Assembly: GCF_000350485.1 (NCBI RefSeq)
Contig: NZ_AORV01000020.1
Span: 1-64,000, forward strand
From: Ruminiclostridium cellobioparum subsp. termitidis CT1112
GTDB taxonomy: Bacteria; Bacillota; Clostridia; Acetivibrionales; DSM-1351
DNA length: 64,000 nt
Direction of reading: 5' to 3'
The notes under the pieces are model-generated. The model made no database searches and was not told the origin of the DNA. It saw only the letters and a program-made list of their open reading frames with translations. Position numbers and translations under genes: made by a program. Below, piece by piece: positions 24,321 to 33,539 of the stretch (position 1 is its first letter; each line of letters starts with the position of its first letter).

Positions 24321-26120
24321 TTATTCAAACATCATACAGTCAACATAGCAGTCATTAAACTCCTTTGAAGCCGAAAGTTCTATATACCGTATCTTTTTGC
24401 TGATAATTACCGCGTCTGAAAGGCTTTCCGACGATAATAAAGCTTCAATTGCACCCTGTCCGGCGGCATTTCCAACCGATTGTATTTTCCCCTGCAGTTC
24501 TGCCGGAATAAGCCCTATTCGAATTGCACTGCCGATATTTAAATAAGTACCGAAACCGCCGGCGAGATAGACATTTTTAATATCCTCGAAGCTGATGCCC
24601 GCTTGCCCTACCAGTATATGAATTCCGGCAGCAATCGCCGCCTTTGCGTTTTGAAGCTCACGTATATCCTTTTGCGAAATTGCGATATCCCCCTCAAGCA
24701 CAAAAACATTCATACCCTCAATTGTCATTATGTTTTCAGCCAAACCTGCCAGCTGTTCCGAATCCGGTTCCCACCCGGTATCCAGCCTCCCTGTTTCATC
24801 TATTATGCCTGCTTTCAGCAATTGGGCAACGCCGTCAACTATACCGGTACCACAAATTCCAACAGGCCTGGCATTCCCGATTGTGGTGTACCTTACCCCC
24901 GCTTCAAGTGTAATGCTGTTAATTGCCCCGCTTACACTGCCCATGCCATTTCTGATATTGGCTCCTTCAAATGCAGGACCTGCAGCCGAAGAACAGGCGT
25001 AAAGTCCGTCCCTGTTTCCAAGCACTATTTCTCCGTTTGTACCTATATCAATCATAAGAGACATCTCCGCCTGCCGGTACATTCCGGTTGAAAGCACAGC
25101 TCCTACGGTATCCGCACCAATGTAGGCCGAAACCGAAGGAAGTATGCACGCAATTCCAAATGGATTGATATCAAAATTCAATTCTTTTACATTTATTTTA
25201 AGAACTGAGGTTACGGCGGGTATGAACGGAGCGGCAGCAATATTTTTTGCCGGCACCTTGAGCAGAAAATGTATCATTGTGGTGTTCCCTGCAAAAGTTA
25301 CCGCATACACCTCCTTGTTTGATATACCGGCTTCCTGGCACAACTCTTTTATACAGTCATTCAGTTTTCCGGTAATTAGTAAGTGCAGTTCCTCCAGCCC
25401 TTTATCATTATCGTTGGTATGCTGGATTCTTGAAATAACATCTGCGCCGAAGGTTTTTTGAGGATTCAGGAATGAATGTACTCCCACTCTTTTACTGCTG
25501 TTCATATCCAATAAATATACTGCTGCCGTGGTGGTCCCGATATCCACTGCCACACCATAGAGAGTTTTGGCCGTATTGCCTGCTTCAACCCCCAGCAGCC
25601 GGTTTCCGGATTTTATTAGTGTAATCATGTAATTATTCTGCCTGATCAGACCCGGAAGAACTCTTATGAGTTCCAGACTTGAACCGTCTGCATCCAAGCC
25701 GCCCAAAACCCGTTCAAAATCGGCGGTCTGATCTGACAAAGAGGGCTTTTCAAGCGTTCGGACCTCTTTTGTTACCAAGGGCGATAATGTTATCTGCCGC
25801 TGCCTGCCCTCAACTACTATTTGTGCCTGGGCCCCGGTATCCCGGAGGATTATTTCCATATCTGCTTCAACCTTACAGCCGCAGGAAAGCCTGTATCCCT
25901 CCTCCACGGCCTTAATTCCAAGTATTTTCATCTCATTTTGAGAGGCAGCGGGAAGCATTCCTGATGAAATTTTCACCTTGCATTTACCGCAGGTACCATT
26001 GCCATTGCATGCAGAATCAACTTCTATATTTGAGTTTCTAAGGAGTTCAAGTAAATTTTGACCGTTTTCTGCCGGTAATTCATATGACTTTTTATCTGTT
26101 TTAATTGTAACCTTTGGCAT
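24321..26120 (-). CDS. ASKHA-domain corrinoid-activation-type protein with N-terminal 2Fe-2S ferredoxin
   Basis: A 599-residue protein of the RamA-independent (RACE/AcsV-type) reductive activator family, which uses ATP and an iron-sulfur cluster to return oxidised cobalamin proteins to Co(I). Residues 1-90 are a plant-type ferredoxin with CNGNGTCGKCKV and a later Cys in RLSCGC. After a linker comes the large ASKHA/DUF4445 region, with GVAVDIGTTTAAVYLLD and LMIDIGTNGEIVLGNRDG (two phosphate-binding loops) and YLAGGFGTYLNIGSAIRIGLIP near the end. GGAGG precedes the ATG. A DUF1638 gene lies 78 bp upstream, a pairing common in corrinoid methyltransferase clusters, yet no corrinoid protein or methyltransferase is in this window. 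Confidence 0.85.
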   Translation of the reverse strand: MPKVTIKTDKKSYELPAENGQNLLELLRNSNIEVDSACNGNGTCGKCKVKISSGMLPAASQNEMKILGIKAVEEGYRLSCGCKVEADMEIILRDTGAQAQIVVEGRQRQITLSPLVTKEVRTLEKPSLSDQTADFERVLGGLDADGSSLELIRVLPGLIRQNNYMITLIKSGNRLLGVEAGNTAKTLYGVAVDIGTTTAAVYLLDMNSSKRVGVHSFLNPQKTFGADVISRIQHTNDNDKGLEELHLLITGKLNDCIKELCQEAGISNKEVYAVTFAGNTTMIHFLLKVPAKNIAAAPFIPAVTSVLKINVKELNFDINPFGIACILPSVSAYIGADTVGAVLSTGMYRQAEMSLMIDIGTNGEIVLGNRDGLYACSSAAGPAFEGANIRNGMGSVSGAINSITLEAGVRYTTIGNARPVGICGTGIVDGVAQLLKAGIIDETGRLDTGWEPDSEQLAGLAENIMTIEGMNVFVLEGDIAISQKDIRELQNAKAAIAAGIHILVGQAGISFEDIKNVYLAGGFGTYLNIGSAIRIGLIPAELQGKIQSVGNAAGQGAIEALLSSESLSDAVIISKKIRYIELSASKEFNDCYVDCMMFE

Positions 26121-26198
26121 TTTTCCTCCAACTATTTTACTCGTATTTATTGTCCCTCCGCGGGCCTTCCGGTAAATACCTGTGACCTTGCACCGGCC

Positions 26199-26936
26199 TC
26201 ATTTTATTATTTTGTCATCATAGGCCGGGCTTATGGATGAATTTGGCGGAACAACAAGCACTTCATCACTGTTAAACTCGCCGTTAATGATTCTTTCCAT
26301 CAAAGAGGGACTGCCGGCAATCTCAATAAAATCCCACTTGAAAAAATCTGCCGATTTTTTTGTAAAGTCTCTATAATAGTCGTTATTATTGAAACAGTCC
26401 CAGGAAATAAACCCGGCACTTTTGTACTCTTTCATCCAGTTTTGTTCCATTTTAATTAGAAACTCTGCATTATCCTCACCATATCTCTCGGTATAATCCT
26501 TTAAAATAGCATTATATTTAATTTCGCCGGGCTGCCAGCCCCTTTCGATCCAGCCTGAAGAAAACCAGTAGATTCCGGGATATTTTTCAAAATAGCTTTT
26601 AAATTTTTCCTTAGAGCCAATAAATAAGGTTATGCAATCATGTGCTCTGGGTACCACAATGGGAATTTTACTGCTTGTAAGCCCCACTATCCCATTGCTG
26701 CATAAGCCATAGCCTAAAATAATGTAATCATAATGAGGACATGTATTGTAGTAATTATAAGGAAAGCCTTCATTGGCTCTGTCAATCTGAGCCTGAACCA
26801 TTTCCCTCAGTCTGTCAGGAGTATCGTGCAGACCCTGATGTAAAAAGGTTATATCGACATAATGCTTCGACTTTGCGGCCAGGTATGAAATTTCTCTATT
26901 TAATACGTCACAGGCTATTACTTTTAGCTTTAACAT
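26199..26936 (-). CDS. DUF1638 protein
   Basis: A 245-residue soluble protein of the DUF1638 family: KLKVIACDVLNREISYLAAKSKHYVDITFLHQGLHDTP at the N terminus, YDYIILGYGLCSNGIVGLTSSKIPIVVPRAHDCITLFIGSK in the middle (split here across a continuous conserved block), and YWFSSGWIERGWQP. The family is found beside corrinoid methyltransferase and activator genes and is thought to serve them; its reaction is not known to me. AAAGGTGA eight bases before the ATG selects this start over one 12 codons upstream. It is probably co-transcribed with the ASKHA gene. Confidence 0.82.
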   Translation of the reverse strand: MLKLKVIACDVLNREISYLAAKSKHYVDITFLHQGLHDTPDRLREMVQAQIDRANEGFPYNYYNTCPHYDYIILGYGLCSNGIVGLTSSKIPIVVPRAHDCITLFIGSKEKFKSYFEKYPGIYWFSSGWIERGWQPGEIKYNAILKDYTERYGEDNAEFLIKMEQNWMKEYKSAGFISWDCFNNNDYYRDFTKKSADFFKWDFIEIAGSPSLMERIINGEFNSDEVLVVPPNSSISPAYDDKIIK

Positions 26937-27172
26937 ATTGTTTTTCACCTTTAAGTTATTTATATATCTCAAATAATATCAAACTTTGACTTCATAGTGT
27001 AGGAATTATTTTTATAAAATTATATTTTAAGTATCACATATGATGCAAAAAAAGTACAATACAATCCGTGAACCTGACTATTATTTTCGGCAGAAGCGTT
27101 GTCCATCTTATTTCCAGCAGTGAAAAGCAAGCTATGGGTAGTTTATCCTCTTTCAGGAGTCCCGACTCCGTT

Positions 27173-28072
27173 TTACGTTTCGGTCATTACGCCACCGTTG
27201 ACATGAAGTACCTGTCCCGTAACGAAGGAGGAATCCTCCGACGCCAGATAAACATAGGTCGGTGCAAGCTCAAAAGGCTGCCCGGCGCGTTTCATCGGCG
27301 TTTCCAAACCAAACGTTTTTACATATTCGGCAGAATAGCTGGATACAATGAGTGGGGTCCAAATCGGTCCCGGTGCCACAGCATTGACCCGGATACCCTT
27401 CCCAACCAATTGGAGCGATAATGAACGGGTGAACGATACAATGGCACCTTTTGTTGATGAATAATCGACCAGCAAAGGGGCACCTGCATAAGCTGTTACC
27501 GATGCTGTTGATATAATGGAGCTCCCCGGCTTGAGGCAAGGAAGAGCGGCCTTCGTCATGTAGAAATGCGGAAAAATGTTGGTTCTGTATGTATTTTCGA
27601 GTTGTTCGTCAGATATGTCCAATATGCTTTCCTGAGGAAACTGGACCCCCTGGTTCAATACAAGCACATCAAGCCTTCCATACATGGCCAGCGTCCTTGT
27701 TACCACTTCTTTGGAAAAAGCGGGCTGGCGCAGATCGCCTTCAATAAGCAGGCAGCTTCGCCCGTAGTCCTCCACCATCTTCCTGGTGGCTTCGGCATCT
27801 GTGCGTTCATATAAATAAACAATTGCCAAATCCGCCCCTTCTTTGGCAAAACCGATTGCTACGGCACGGCCAATACCGCTGTCACCTCCGGTAATGATGG
27901 CGACTTTCCCTGCCAGTTTTCCGCTGCCCTTGTATTCGGGATTGTCGGATATTGGAACCGGACTCATCAAATACTCTAAACCGGGCTGCGTATCCTGATG
28001 CTGAGGCGGAAAAGTGATGGGCACCTTTTTACATCGCGTCTCATAGCTATAATATGGATACATCGGGATCAT
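27173..28072 (-). CDS. Short-chain dehydrogenase/reductase (YghA/YhxC-type)
   Basis: A 299-residue NAD(P)-dependent SDR with the extra 45-residue N-terminal extension (FPPQHQDTQPGLEYLMSP) characteristic of the YghA/YhxC/YdaD group, which is often linked to stress and reduces small aldehydes or ketones. The nucleotide-binding TGGDSGIGRAVA, VLNQGVQ (NNAG equivalent), catalytic Ser in ISTASVTAYAG and the YSSTK tetrad (Tyr-x-x-x-Lys) are all present; NQG in place of NAG is the family's usual variant. AAGGAGG is seven bases before the ATG. It is monocistronic, with a hairpin (CTCC...GGAG) in its leader. Confidence 0.9.
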   Translation of the reverse strand: MIPMYPYYSYETRCKKVPITFPPQHQDTQPGLEYLMSPVPISDNPEYKGSGKLAGKVAIITGGDSGIGRAVAIGFAKEGADLAIVYLYERTDAEATRKMVEDYGRSCLLIEGDLRQPAFSKEVVTRTLAMYGRLDVLVLNQGVQFPQESILDISDEQLENTYRTNIFPHFYMTKAALPCLKPGSSIISTASVTAYAGAPLLVDYSSTKGAIVSFTRSLSLQLVGKGIRVNAVAPGPIWTPLIVSSYSAEYVKTFGLETPMKRAGQPFELAPTYVYLASEDSSFVTGQVLHVNGGVMTET

Positions 28073-28244
28073 GGTAAATCCTCCTTTTTAATTCTTATGA
28101 CCTTGGAATGATCTCCTGTTCCGGAGCGGTCAAGGCCATTTTGAATTCTGAATTAGCTCTCATAAAGGCTAAAGTATTTTATGCAAACTTTTATTCTATT
28201 GTTACTTATTTATTTATGCTATTTTGAAAAGTGAATTTGACAGC

Positions 28245-28287
28245 AAAAAACATCTTATCCGCAAAATCAGCGGAAAAGATGTTTTTT
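28245..28287 (-). terminator. Terminator of the MacAB-like operon
   Basis: On the - strand, AAAAAACATCTTTTCCGC with GCGGATAAGATGTTTTTT around a short loop, about 20 bp after the permease stop: a long stem with flanking A and T runs. Confidence 0.9.
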
Positions 28288-28306
28288 ATCAATACACGGC
28301 TAAATC

Positions 28307-29470
28307 TTAATCCTGTCTCAATGCAATTATCGGATTTAGGCGGGATGCCCTGTATGCTGGGAATATTCCAAATATTAATCCAACCAGTACAGCAAACCCA
28401 AAGGAAATACCTACTACATTAAATGAGTATGCAAAGTTAAATCCCAGAAGACCGGCCGATTTTCCCAGTCCCAGACCGGCCGCAATCCCGATAAACCCGC
28501 CCAGAAGGCTTAGTACAAGAGCTTCAATTAAAAATTGTATCAATATATTTCCTTTTGTTGCTCCTAGAGACTTTCTAATACCTATTTCCTTTGTTCGTTC
28601 AGTAACTGATACAAGCATTACATTCATTACACCAATACCGCCTACTATAAGAGAAATACTTGCAATTCCGCCCAGAAGCAGTGTCAATGTATTCTGAATT
28701 GATGACAAACTGTCCAGCATGGATTGCTGTGTGGATACCTCAATATCGTCACTTGAGGCATTCAAATTTGACTTAAGATAATTCTCTATGGATAGCTGTG
28801 CCAAACTCACATTATTCTCATCAGCAGCTTTTATATAAAGTGAGGTTATATCATCTGTCCCAGTAATGTATTTTGAAGTGGTTATGGGCATCAACACCAT
28901 GTTATCTGCATTTGTGCCCATTGAAGAACCCTGGCTTTCCAGTTCACCGATTACTGTGTAATTGTCACCTGCTATTTTGATAGTTTTACCGACAGGACTT
29001 GAATATCCGAAAAATGTCTGGCTCAATTCAGACCCGATAACACATACTTTATTCTTATTATCCAGGTCTATAAAGGAAATTCCTCTGCCATAGGAAAGCT
29101 TGTAACTCCTTATTCCCAGATAATTTTCATCTACTCCCAGAACAGATACCATGCCTGCAGTCGTGGTTCCGCTGGAAACATTTCCGTTGACACTTGTATA
29201 AGGTGCCACGCTTTCAACACCGGAGAGCTTATTAATATCTCCAACCCTGTCATATTTAAGTTTATCCTCGGTATTAATTCTGACAGTAAGGACATTTGTA
29301 CCCAGTGAGGATACCTGCGATGTAACATTTTGGGTTGATCCGGTTCCTATACCTACAAGAACAATAACCGAAGATATGCCTATGATCAGTCCCAGCATTG
29401 TAAGAGCTGACCTTAATTTACTGCTCCTGATATTTTTAAAAGCCAGCTTGATTGTCCTAACAAACAACAT
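28307..29470 (-). CDS. MacB-like ABC transporter permease
   Basis: A 387-residue FtsX-superfamily permease. An N-terminal membrane helix (LRSALTMLGLIIGISSVIVLVGIG) is followed by an extracytoplasmic MacB_PCD domain (about 50-255), then three helices in the FtsX domain (GGIASISLIVGGIGVMNVML; ILIQFLIEALVLSLLGGFIG; last one ending IFGIFPAYRASRLNPIIAL). GAGGTGA is five bases from the chosen ATG; a GTG three codons upstream overlaps the ATPase stop. With the ATPase and the adaptor it forms a mechanotransmission-type tripartite-like exporter, which in Gram-positives lacks the outer-membrane component. Likely cargo is an antimicrobial peptide, lipid or signal peptide. Confidence 0.92.
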   Translation of the reverse strand: MLFVRTIKLAFKNIRSSKLRSALTMLGLIIGISSVIVLVGIGTGSTQNVTSQVSSLGTNVLTVRINTEDKLKYDRVGDINKLSGVESVAPYTSVNGNVSSGTTTAGMVSVLGVDENYLGIRSYKLSYGRGISFIDLDNKNKVCVIGSELSQTFFGYSSPVGKTIKIAGDNYTVIGELESQGSSMGTNADNMVLMPITTSKYITGTDDITSLYIKAADENNVSLAQLSIENYLKSNLNASSDDIEVSTQQSMLDSLSSIQNTLTLLLGGIASISLIVGGIGVMNVMLVSVTERTKEIGIRKSLGATKGNILIQFLIEALVLSLLGGFIGIAAGLGLGKSAGLLGFNFAYSFNVVGISFGFAVLVGLIFGIFPAYRASRLNPIIALRQD

Positions 29471-29475
29471 ATTTA

Positions 29476-30147
29476 TCACCTCGTTTCATCTATAAGCTGT
29501 CCATCAACAATACTTACGCTTCTCTTCACCTGTTTTGCGATTTTGGGATCATGTGTTATGAGCACAATTGTCTGTCCGCGCCCATTCAGCTCATTTAATA
29601 TTCCCATTATTTCCAATCCGGTTTTCTGATCCAACGCTCCGGTCGGCTCATCGGCAAGTATTATCTGAGGTTCACAGGCCAGAGCCCTGGCAATTGCAAC
29701 ACGCTGCTGCTGTCCTCCTGAAAGTTCCTTGGGAGTATGCTTCTCTCTTCCCTTCAACCCTACCTTATCAAGATAGTTATATGCTATTTCCTTTGATTGC
29801 TTCGCCGAGAGACCCCTGTACATTAAAGGCACTTCTACATTTTCAACTGCATTTAATTTAGATAAAAGGTTGAAATTCTGAAAAACAAAGCCTATTTTCT
29901 TATTTCTGATATGTGCCAGCTCTAAATCATTTGAATTATTTATATCTATTCCATCAAGAAAATAATCACCGTCATCGGGTACATCCAGACAGCCTAATAT
30001 ATTCATTAATGTTGATTTTCCAGAACCCGAAGGCCCCACTATTGAAACGAATTCGCCTTTATCCATATTAAACGTTACCTTATTCAATGCCTTCACTTCT
30101 GTATCACCCATCTGGTAAGTTTTAGTTATTTCCTTCATTTTAATCAT
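29476..30147 (-). CDS. MacB/LolD-type ABC transporter ATP-binding protein
   Basis: A 223-residue ABC ATPase of the MacB/LolD/FtsE group that powers the FtsX-type permease next to it. It has Walker A GPSGSGKST, the Q-loop in GFVFQNFNLL, the ABC signature LSGGQQQRVAIARAL, Walker B IILADEPTGALD and the switch His in LITHDPK. It starts 60 bp after the adaptor gene and its stop is five bases from the permease start, so expression is coupled. Confidence 0.95.
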   Translation of the reverse strand: MIKMKEITKTYQMGDTEVKALNKVTFNMDKGEFVSIVGPSGSGKSTLMNILGCLDVPDDGDYFLDGIDINNSNDLELAHIRNKKIGFVFQNFNLLSKLNAVENVEVPLMYRGLSAKQSKEIAYNYLDKVGLKGREKHTPKELSGGQQQRVAIARALACEPQIILADEPTGALDQKTGLEIMGILNELNGRGQTIVLITHDPKIAKQVKRSVSIVDGQLIDETR

Positions 30148-30206
30148 TCATGTTCACTCCTTAAGTTATCTGCATCTAAAGTACGGATAAAAATTATTCG
30201 ATTATT

Positions 30207-31229
30207 TTAATTTTGAGGCCTTGCCATATTGCCTCCGCTCATTGAACGGCTGCCGCTGCCATTCCCATTACGGCCCTGCATTCCTCCATTTGTGCTAAAC
30301 ACACCGCCTTCAATGCCACCGAAACCAGACATCATTCTGGTACTGCTGCCTGACTGAACTGTATATTGAATTACATCACCTTCAGATAATCCGCTTACTA
30401 TTTGAACATAAGCCTGGTTGGCAAGTCCAAGCGTTACCGGGACAGATGAAGCGCTTCCATCGCTGTTTACCAGCATTACAGACGCATTATCCCCTGACCC
30501 CCTTACTGCTTCTATTGGAACGGCAACCACTCCTGTCACACTTTTAACTGTTATATCCACAGCAGCTGACATACCTATTTTAACGTTGGTTGTCTTATCA
30601 AGTTTTATTGATATCTGAAATTTTGAGCCGCCATTGTCATAGGTTCCTGTTTCAGAAATGCTTGTAACTTTTCCTGAATATTTTGTATCGGGAAATGCAT
30701 TAATTGTAATATCTGCGCTTTGACTCACCTTAATATTATTCAGGTCAGTTTCGTCCACAGACAAGTTTGTTACGAGGTTGTCGGTACTCATAATGACAAT
30801 ACTGTCAGTAGCTTTTGATGCATTCTGCTGATTGCTTTCGGTGTCATCGGCAATGGTAACTTTACCGATTACTCCATTAAAAGGTGCAGTTATGGTAGTT
30901 TCATCCGTATATGTCAAAAGTACTGCTCCCTTTTTTACAGCCTGTCCTTCAACAGCTTTAACTGTATCTATTGTCTTATCTGAATCGGCCTCCAATGTTT
31001 CCTCATCACCTGACACTATCTCACCCGAACCTGTAACAGATTGTTTAATATCCTGTGTATCCACCGTTAATGTCCTTGTTTGAGCCGAAGTTTGTCCGGC
31101 AGCTGTTTTGTTGTTTTTTGCGTTTACAATACCTGGAACCGTCAATACTCCTGCAATAATTACCACTAATAAAACAGCAATAGAAATTAATACCTTTTTA
31201 CCTTTTTTATTTCTTGATTTCGCACTCAT
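30207..31229 (-). CDS. Membrane-anchored HlyD/MacA-type efflux adaptor
   Basis: A 340-residue adaptor with an N-terminal signal anchor (KVLISIAVLLVVIIAGVLTV). A split biotinyl-lipoyl domain is at about 60-130, with ITAPFNGVIGKV as its C-terminal half, followed by beta-barrel and membrane-proximal domains (TVKSVTGVVAVPIEAVRGSG). The alpha-helical hairpin found in Gram-negative MacA is nearly absent, as is normal for Firmicutes adaptors. The tail is low-complexity and rich in Gly, Ser, Asn and Met. GAAAGGAG precedes the ATG. It is the first gene of the export operon and lies behind an array of 11-bp repeats. Confidence 0.88.
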   Translation of the reverse strand: MSAKSRNKKGKKVLISIAVLLVVIIAGVLTVPGIVNAKNNKTAAGQTSAQTRTLTVDTQDIKQSVTGSGEIVSGDEETLEADSDKTIDTVKAVEGQAVKKGAVLLTYTDETTITAPFNGVIGKVTIADDTESNQQNASKATDSIVIMSTDNLVTNLSVDETDLNNIKVSQSADITINAFPDTKYSGKVTSISETGTYDNGGSKFQISIKLDKTTNVKIGMSAAVDITVKSVTGVVAVPIEAVRGSGDNASVMLVNSDGSASSVPVTLGLANQAYVQIVSGLSEGDVIQYTVQSGSSTRMMSGFGGIEGGVFSTNGGMQGRNGNGSGSRSMSGGNMARPQN

Positions 31230-31315
31230 AATTTGCTCCTTTCACGGCCTGCCGCTTCGATTGCGGACTAAATTCAAAGTTTAGTTCAGTTGTTTTTATC
31301 TTAACTACAAATGTA

Positions 31316-31370
31316 ATTATAAGTGCAAAACCTTAATCAAACTTTAAATAAACCTTAAGCAAACAATAAA
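31316..31370 (-). promoter_or_regulatory. Promoter with an array of 11-bp response-regulator repeats
   Basis: Four head-to-tail 11-bp units occupy 31327-31370 (on the + strand AAAACCTTAAT, CAAACTTTAAA, TAAACCTTAAG, CAAACAATAAA). One-helical-turn direct repeats are the usual target of OmpR/PhoB-type regulators. On the - strand they run into a TATAAT (31316-31321) five bases away, so they cover the -35 position, as at PhoB-class activated promoters. The adaptor gene starts about 85 bp downstream. Confidence 0.75.
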
Positions 31371-31403
31371 AATTGTTACAAATTTTTGAACATATTTGAA
31401 CAT

Positions 31404-31437
31404 AAAAATAACGTATAAAAATTTAAATACGTTATCT
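31404..31437 (-). terminator. Terminator after the sensor kinase gene
   Basis: ATAACGTAT and ATACGTTAT form a 9-bp stem, followed on the - strand by five Ts, about 20 bp after the kinase stop. Confidence 0.6.
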
Positions 31438-31453
31438 TTAATGCTGCTTATTT

Positions 31454-32749
31454 TTACCCTTTGGATAATTTTATAGTAAATATGCTCCCCTTGGGCTCAT
31501 TATGTGTGACTTTGATTGTGCCTCCATGCCTGCCCACAATCCAGTCGGCAATCGACAGCCCCAGACCCATGCCTCCCCTTTCCCTGCTGCGTGCCTTATC
31601 CTCTCTGAAAAAACGGTCAAATATTTTATCAATATTCTCATCGCTTATACCCATACCCGTGTCTGAAACCGTTATTACAGCTTTATTGTCCTTGATATTG
31701 GTATCTACTGATATCCTGTCCTTTTCATCGGTATACTTGAGTGCATTGTCCAAAAGAATAACCAGAAGCTGGTGTATCCGGCTTTTATCTGCATTGATAT
31801 TCATCGGACAATGTAGATTTACTTCCAAAACCTTATTCTGGCTTTCGGCCAAATCCATATAGGGCTGACAGACCGTTTCAACAAGAGCATCCAGCGAAAA
31901 CAGATCTTTGTGTATTTCGGTCATCGTAGAATCAGATCTTGCCAGTGTCAGCATATCTGTAATCAGCCTGGAAAGCCAGGAGGTTTCATCCAAAGCAATA
32001 GCTATGCTCTCCGATCTGTCAATTATTTTATCCTCCGGTGAAGTAAGAAGTAATTCCAGTGAGTTCTGAATTATGGTAAGGGGTGTTCTTAATTCATGTG
32101 ACACGTTCTCAACAAACTCCACCTGCCTGCTCCAGGACTTTTTTACAGGCTTCATGGTTATTTGAGATAAAATCAGACTTGCCAAAATGGACATTATGCT
32201 AAAGATAATTACACCAACAATCAGAATAAACGAAGTATGCTGCAGCAAATTCCTCTCACCATCTGAATTTATTACCAGCTGCATATACAGTTCTTCACCG
32301 GCATCGGTCCCGACATTGGTAGTAATACTTCTAAAATAGTATTGATCTCTTATACTTATGGAAACAATACGGTTAAGTTTTTCTTTATCAAATTCTATAT
32401 ACTTCAGGTATTGATCATAATATGAGTCGTTTACACTCCCAAAATTTATGATGCTGCCGTCCCTGGCTCTTAAAATAGGTATTATTCTGGGACTTCTTAT
32501 GTTTATTGCCGCATTGCCCCTTGGTCTTAAGCCTTCGTCAGGTCTTTTCAAATTAAAATTCTGATCCAGTACAAAACTTTTTATGGTACCAAGTGAGTTG
32601 TATAATTCAGAATCCAGCTTTGTATAAACTGATTCCCTTATCTGGGCGAAAATGATCAATCCAAACGAAATAAAGATAATTGTAAAGGCAATTAAATTAT
32701 ATTTCATGTTTTGCAGCTGCTGCCTTCGGATTATATTGTGCTCATTCAT
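31454..32749 (-). CDS. Sensor histidine kinase
   Basis: A 431-residue membrane kinase: helix 1 (about 14-35), an extracytoplasmic sensor of about 130 residues, helix 2 (about 172-195), then a HisKA domain with the phospho-accepting His in FVENVSHELRTPLTIIQN and an HATPase_c domain with DNALKYT (N box), VSDTGMGI (G1) and RERGGMGLGLSIAD (G2). It has no recognisable HAMP. It overlaps its response regulator by 8 bp and lies just upstream of the MacAB-like operon, which it very probably controls. The signal is unknown, perhaps the exported compound. Confidence 0.92.
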   Translation of the reverse strand: MNEHNIIRRQQLQNMKYNLIAFTIIFISFGLIIFAQIRESVYTKLDSELYNSLGTIKSFVLDQNFNLKRPDEGLRPRGNAAINIRSPRIIPILRARDGSIINFGSVNDSYYDQYLKYIEFDKEKLNRIVSISIRDQYYFRSITTNVGTDAGEELYMQLVINSDGERNLLQHTSFILIVGVIIFSIMSILASLILSQITMKPVKKSWSRQVEFVENVSHELRTPLTIIQNSLELLLTSPEDKIIDRSESIAIALDETSWLSRLITDMLTLARSDSTMTEIHKDLFSLDALVETVCQPYMDLAESQNKVLEVNLHCPMNINADKSRIHQLLVILLDNALKYTDEKDRISVDTNIKDNKAVITVSDTGMGISDENIDKIFDRFFREDKARSRERGGMGLGLSIADWIVGRHGGTIKVTHNEPKGSIFTIKLSKG

Positions 32750-33428
32750 TCTCTTCTCCGCTGTCAGTAATCATATAACCAATTCCCCGCACTGTTTTAA
32801 TATATTTATCATACCCGCTGCTTTTCAAAATTTTGCGGATATTACTGGTATAAACATCAACAACGGTCATTGTCGTGTCTGAATCAAAGCCCCATATCCT
32901 GTCAAATATCTGTTTTTTAGTTAGAATAGTGTTTTTATTGCTTACGAGATATTCCAGAACATCAAACTGCTTTCCCTGAAAAGCCAGTTCTTCATTCCCA
33001 ACCCGTGCTGTTCTGTTGTTGAGATTTAAAGTCAGTCCCTTAAAACTTAGAATATGTTCCTTCAATGCTCCTTTGGAGCGTCTCATTAATGACTCAATCC
33101 TTACTAAAAGTTCCTGCCGGTGGAAGGGCTTGACAAGATAATCATCAGCTCCCAGCTTGAAACCTTTCACCTTGTCATCAATTCCATCCTTTGCAGTCAG
33201 CATGATAACAGGCGTTTTAATTCCCTTGTCCCTTAAGGCAGCCAGGACGTTGTAACCATCCCTTTTGGGCATCATAACATCCAGAATCACCACATCATAT
33301 ATATTCTGTTCTGCCAGATACAGCCCTTCTTCACCGTCAAAGGCCTGCTCATAATCAAAGGTACCGCCTATATTACTGCAAATTGCATTTGAAAGCAGCT
33401 TATCATCCTCAATCACAAGTGCACGCAT
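32742..33428 (-). CDS. OmpR/PhoB-family response regulator
   Basis: A receiver domain (MRALVIEDDKLL; phospho-Asp in DVVILDVMMPKRDGYN; conserved Lys in DDYLVKPFH) is joined to a winged-helix DNA-binding domain ending VDVYTSNIRKILKSSGYDKYIKTVRGIGYMI, 228 residues in total. GGAGAAG five bases before the internal ATG chosen here is the correct start; a frame extension 16 codons upstream has no ribosome-binding site. It is the likely binder of the 11-bp repeat array in front of the adaptor gene. Confidence 0.93.
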   Translation of the reverse strand: MRALVIEDDKLLSNAICSNIGGTFDYEQAFDGEEGLYLAEQNIYDVVILDVMMPKRDGYNVLAALRDKGIKTPVIMLTAKDGIDDKVKGFKLGADDYLVKPFHRQELLVRIESLMRRSKGALKEHILSFKGLTLNLNNRTARVGNEELAFQGKQFDVLEYLVSNKNTILTKKQIFDRIWGFDSDTTMTVVDVYTSNIRKILKSSGYDKYIKTVRGIGYMITDSGEENE

Positions 33429-33539
33429 AAATTCTTCTCCAAATAAGTTTAGTATGCGTTTTTCAGAGGAAAACATTCATTTACTACTGTTAATGCCCTC
33501 CCGTGACTGAATGAAATCTACTCTATAGCAAAGCACAGA

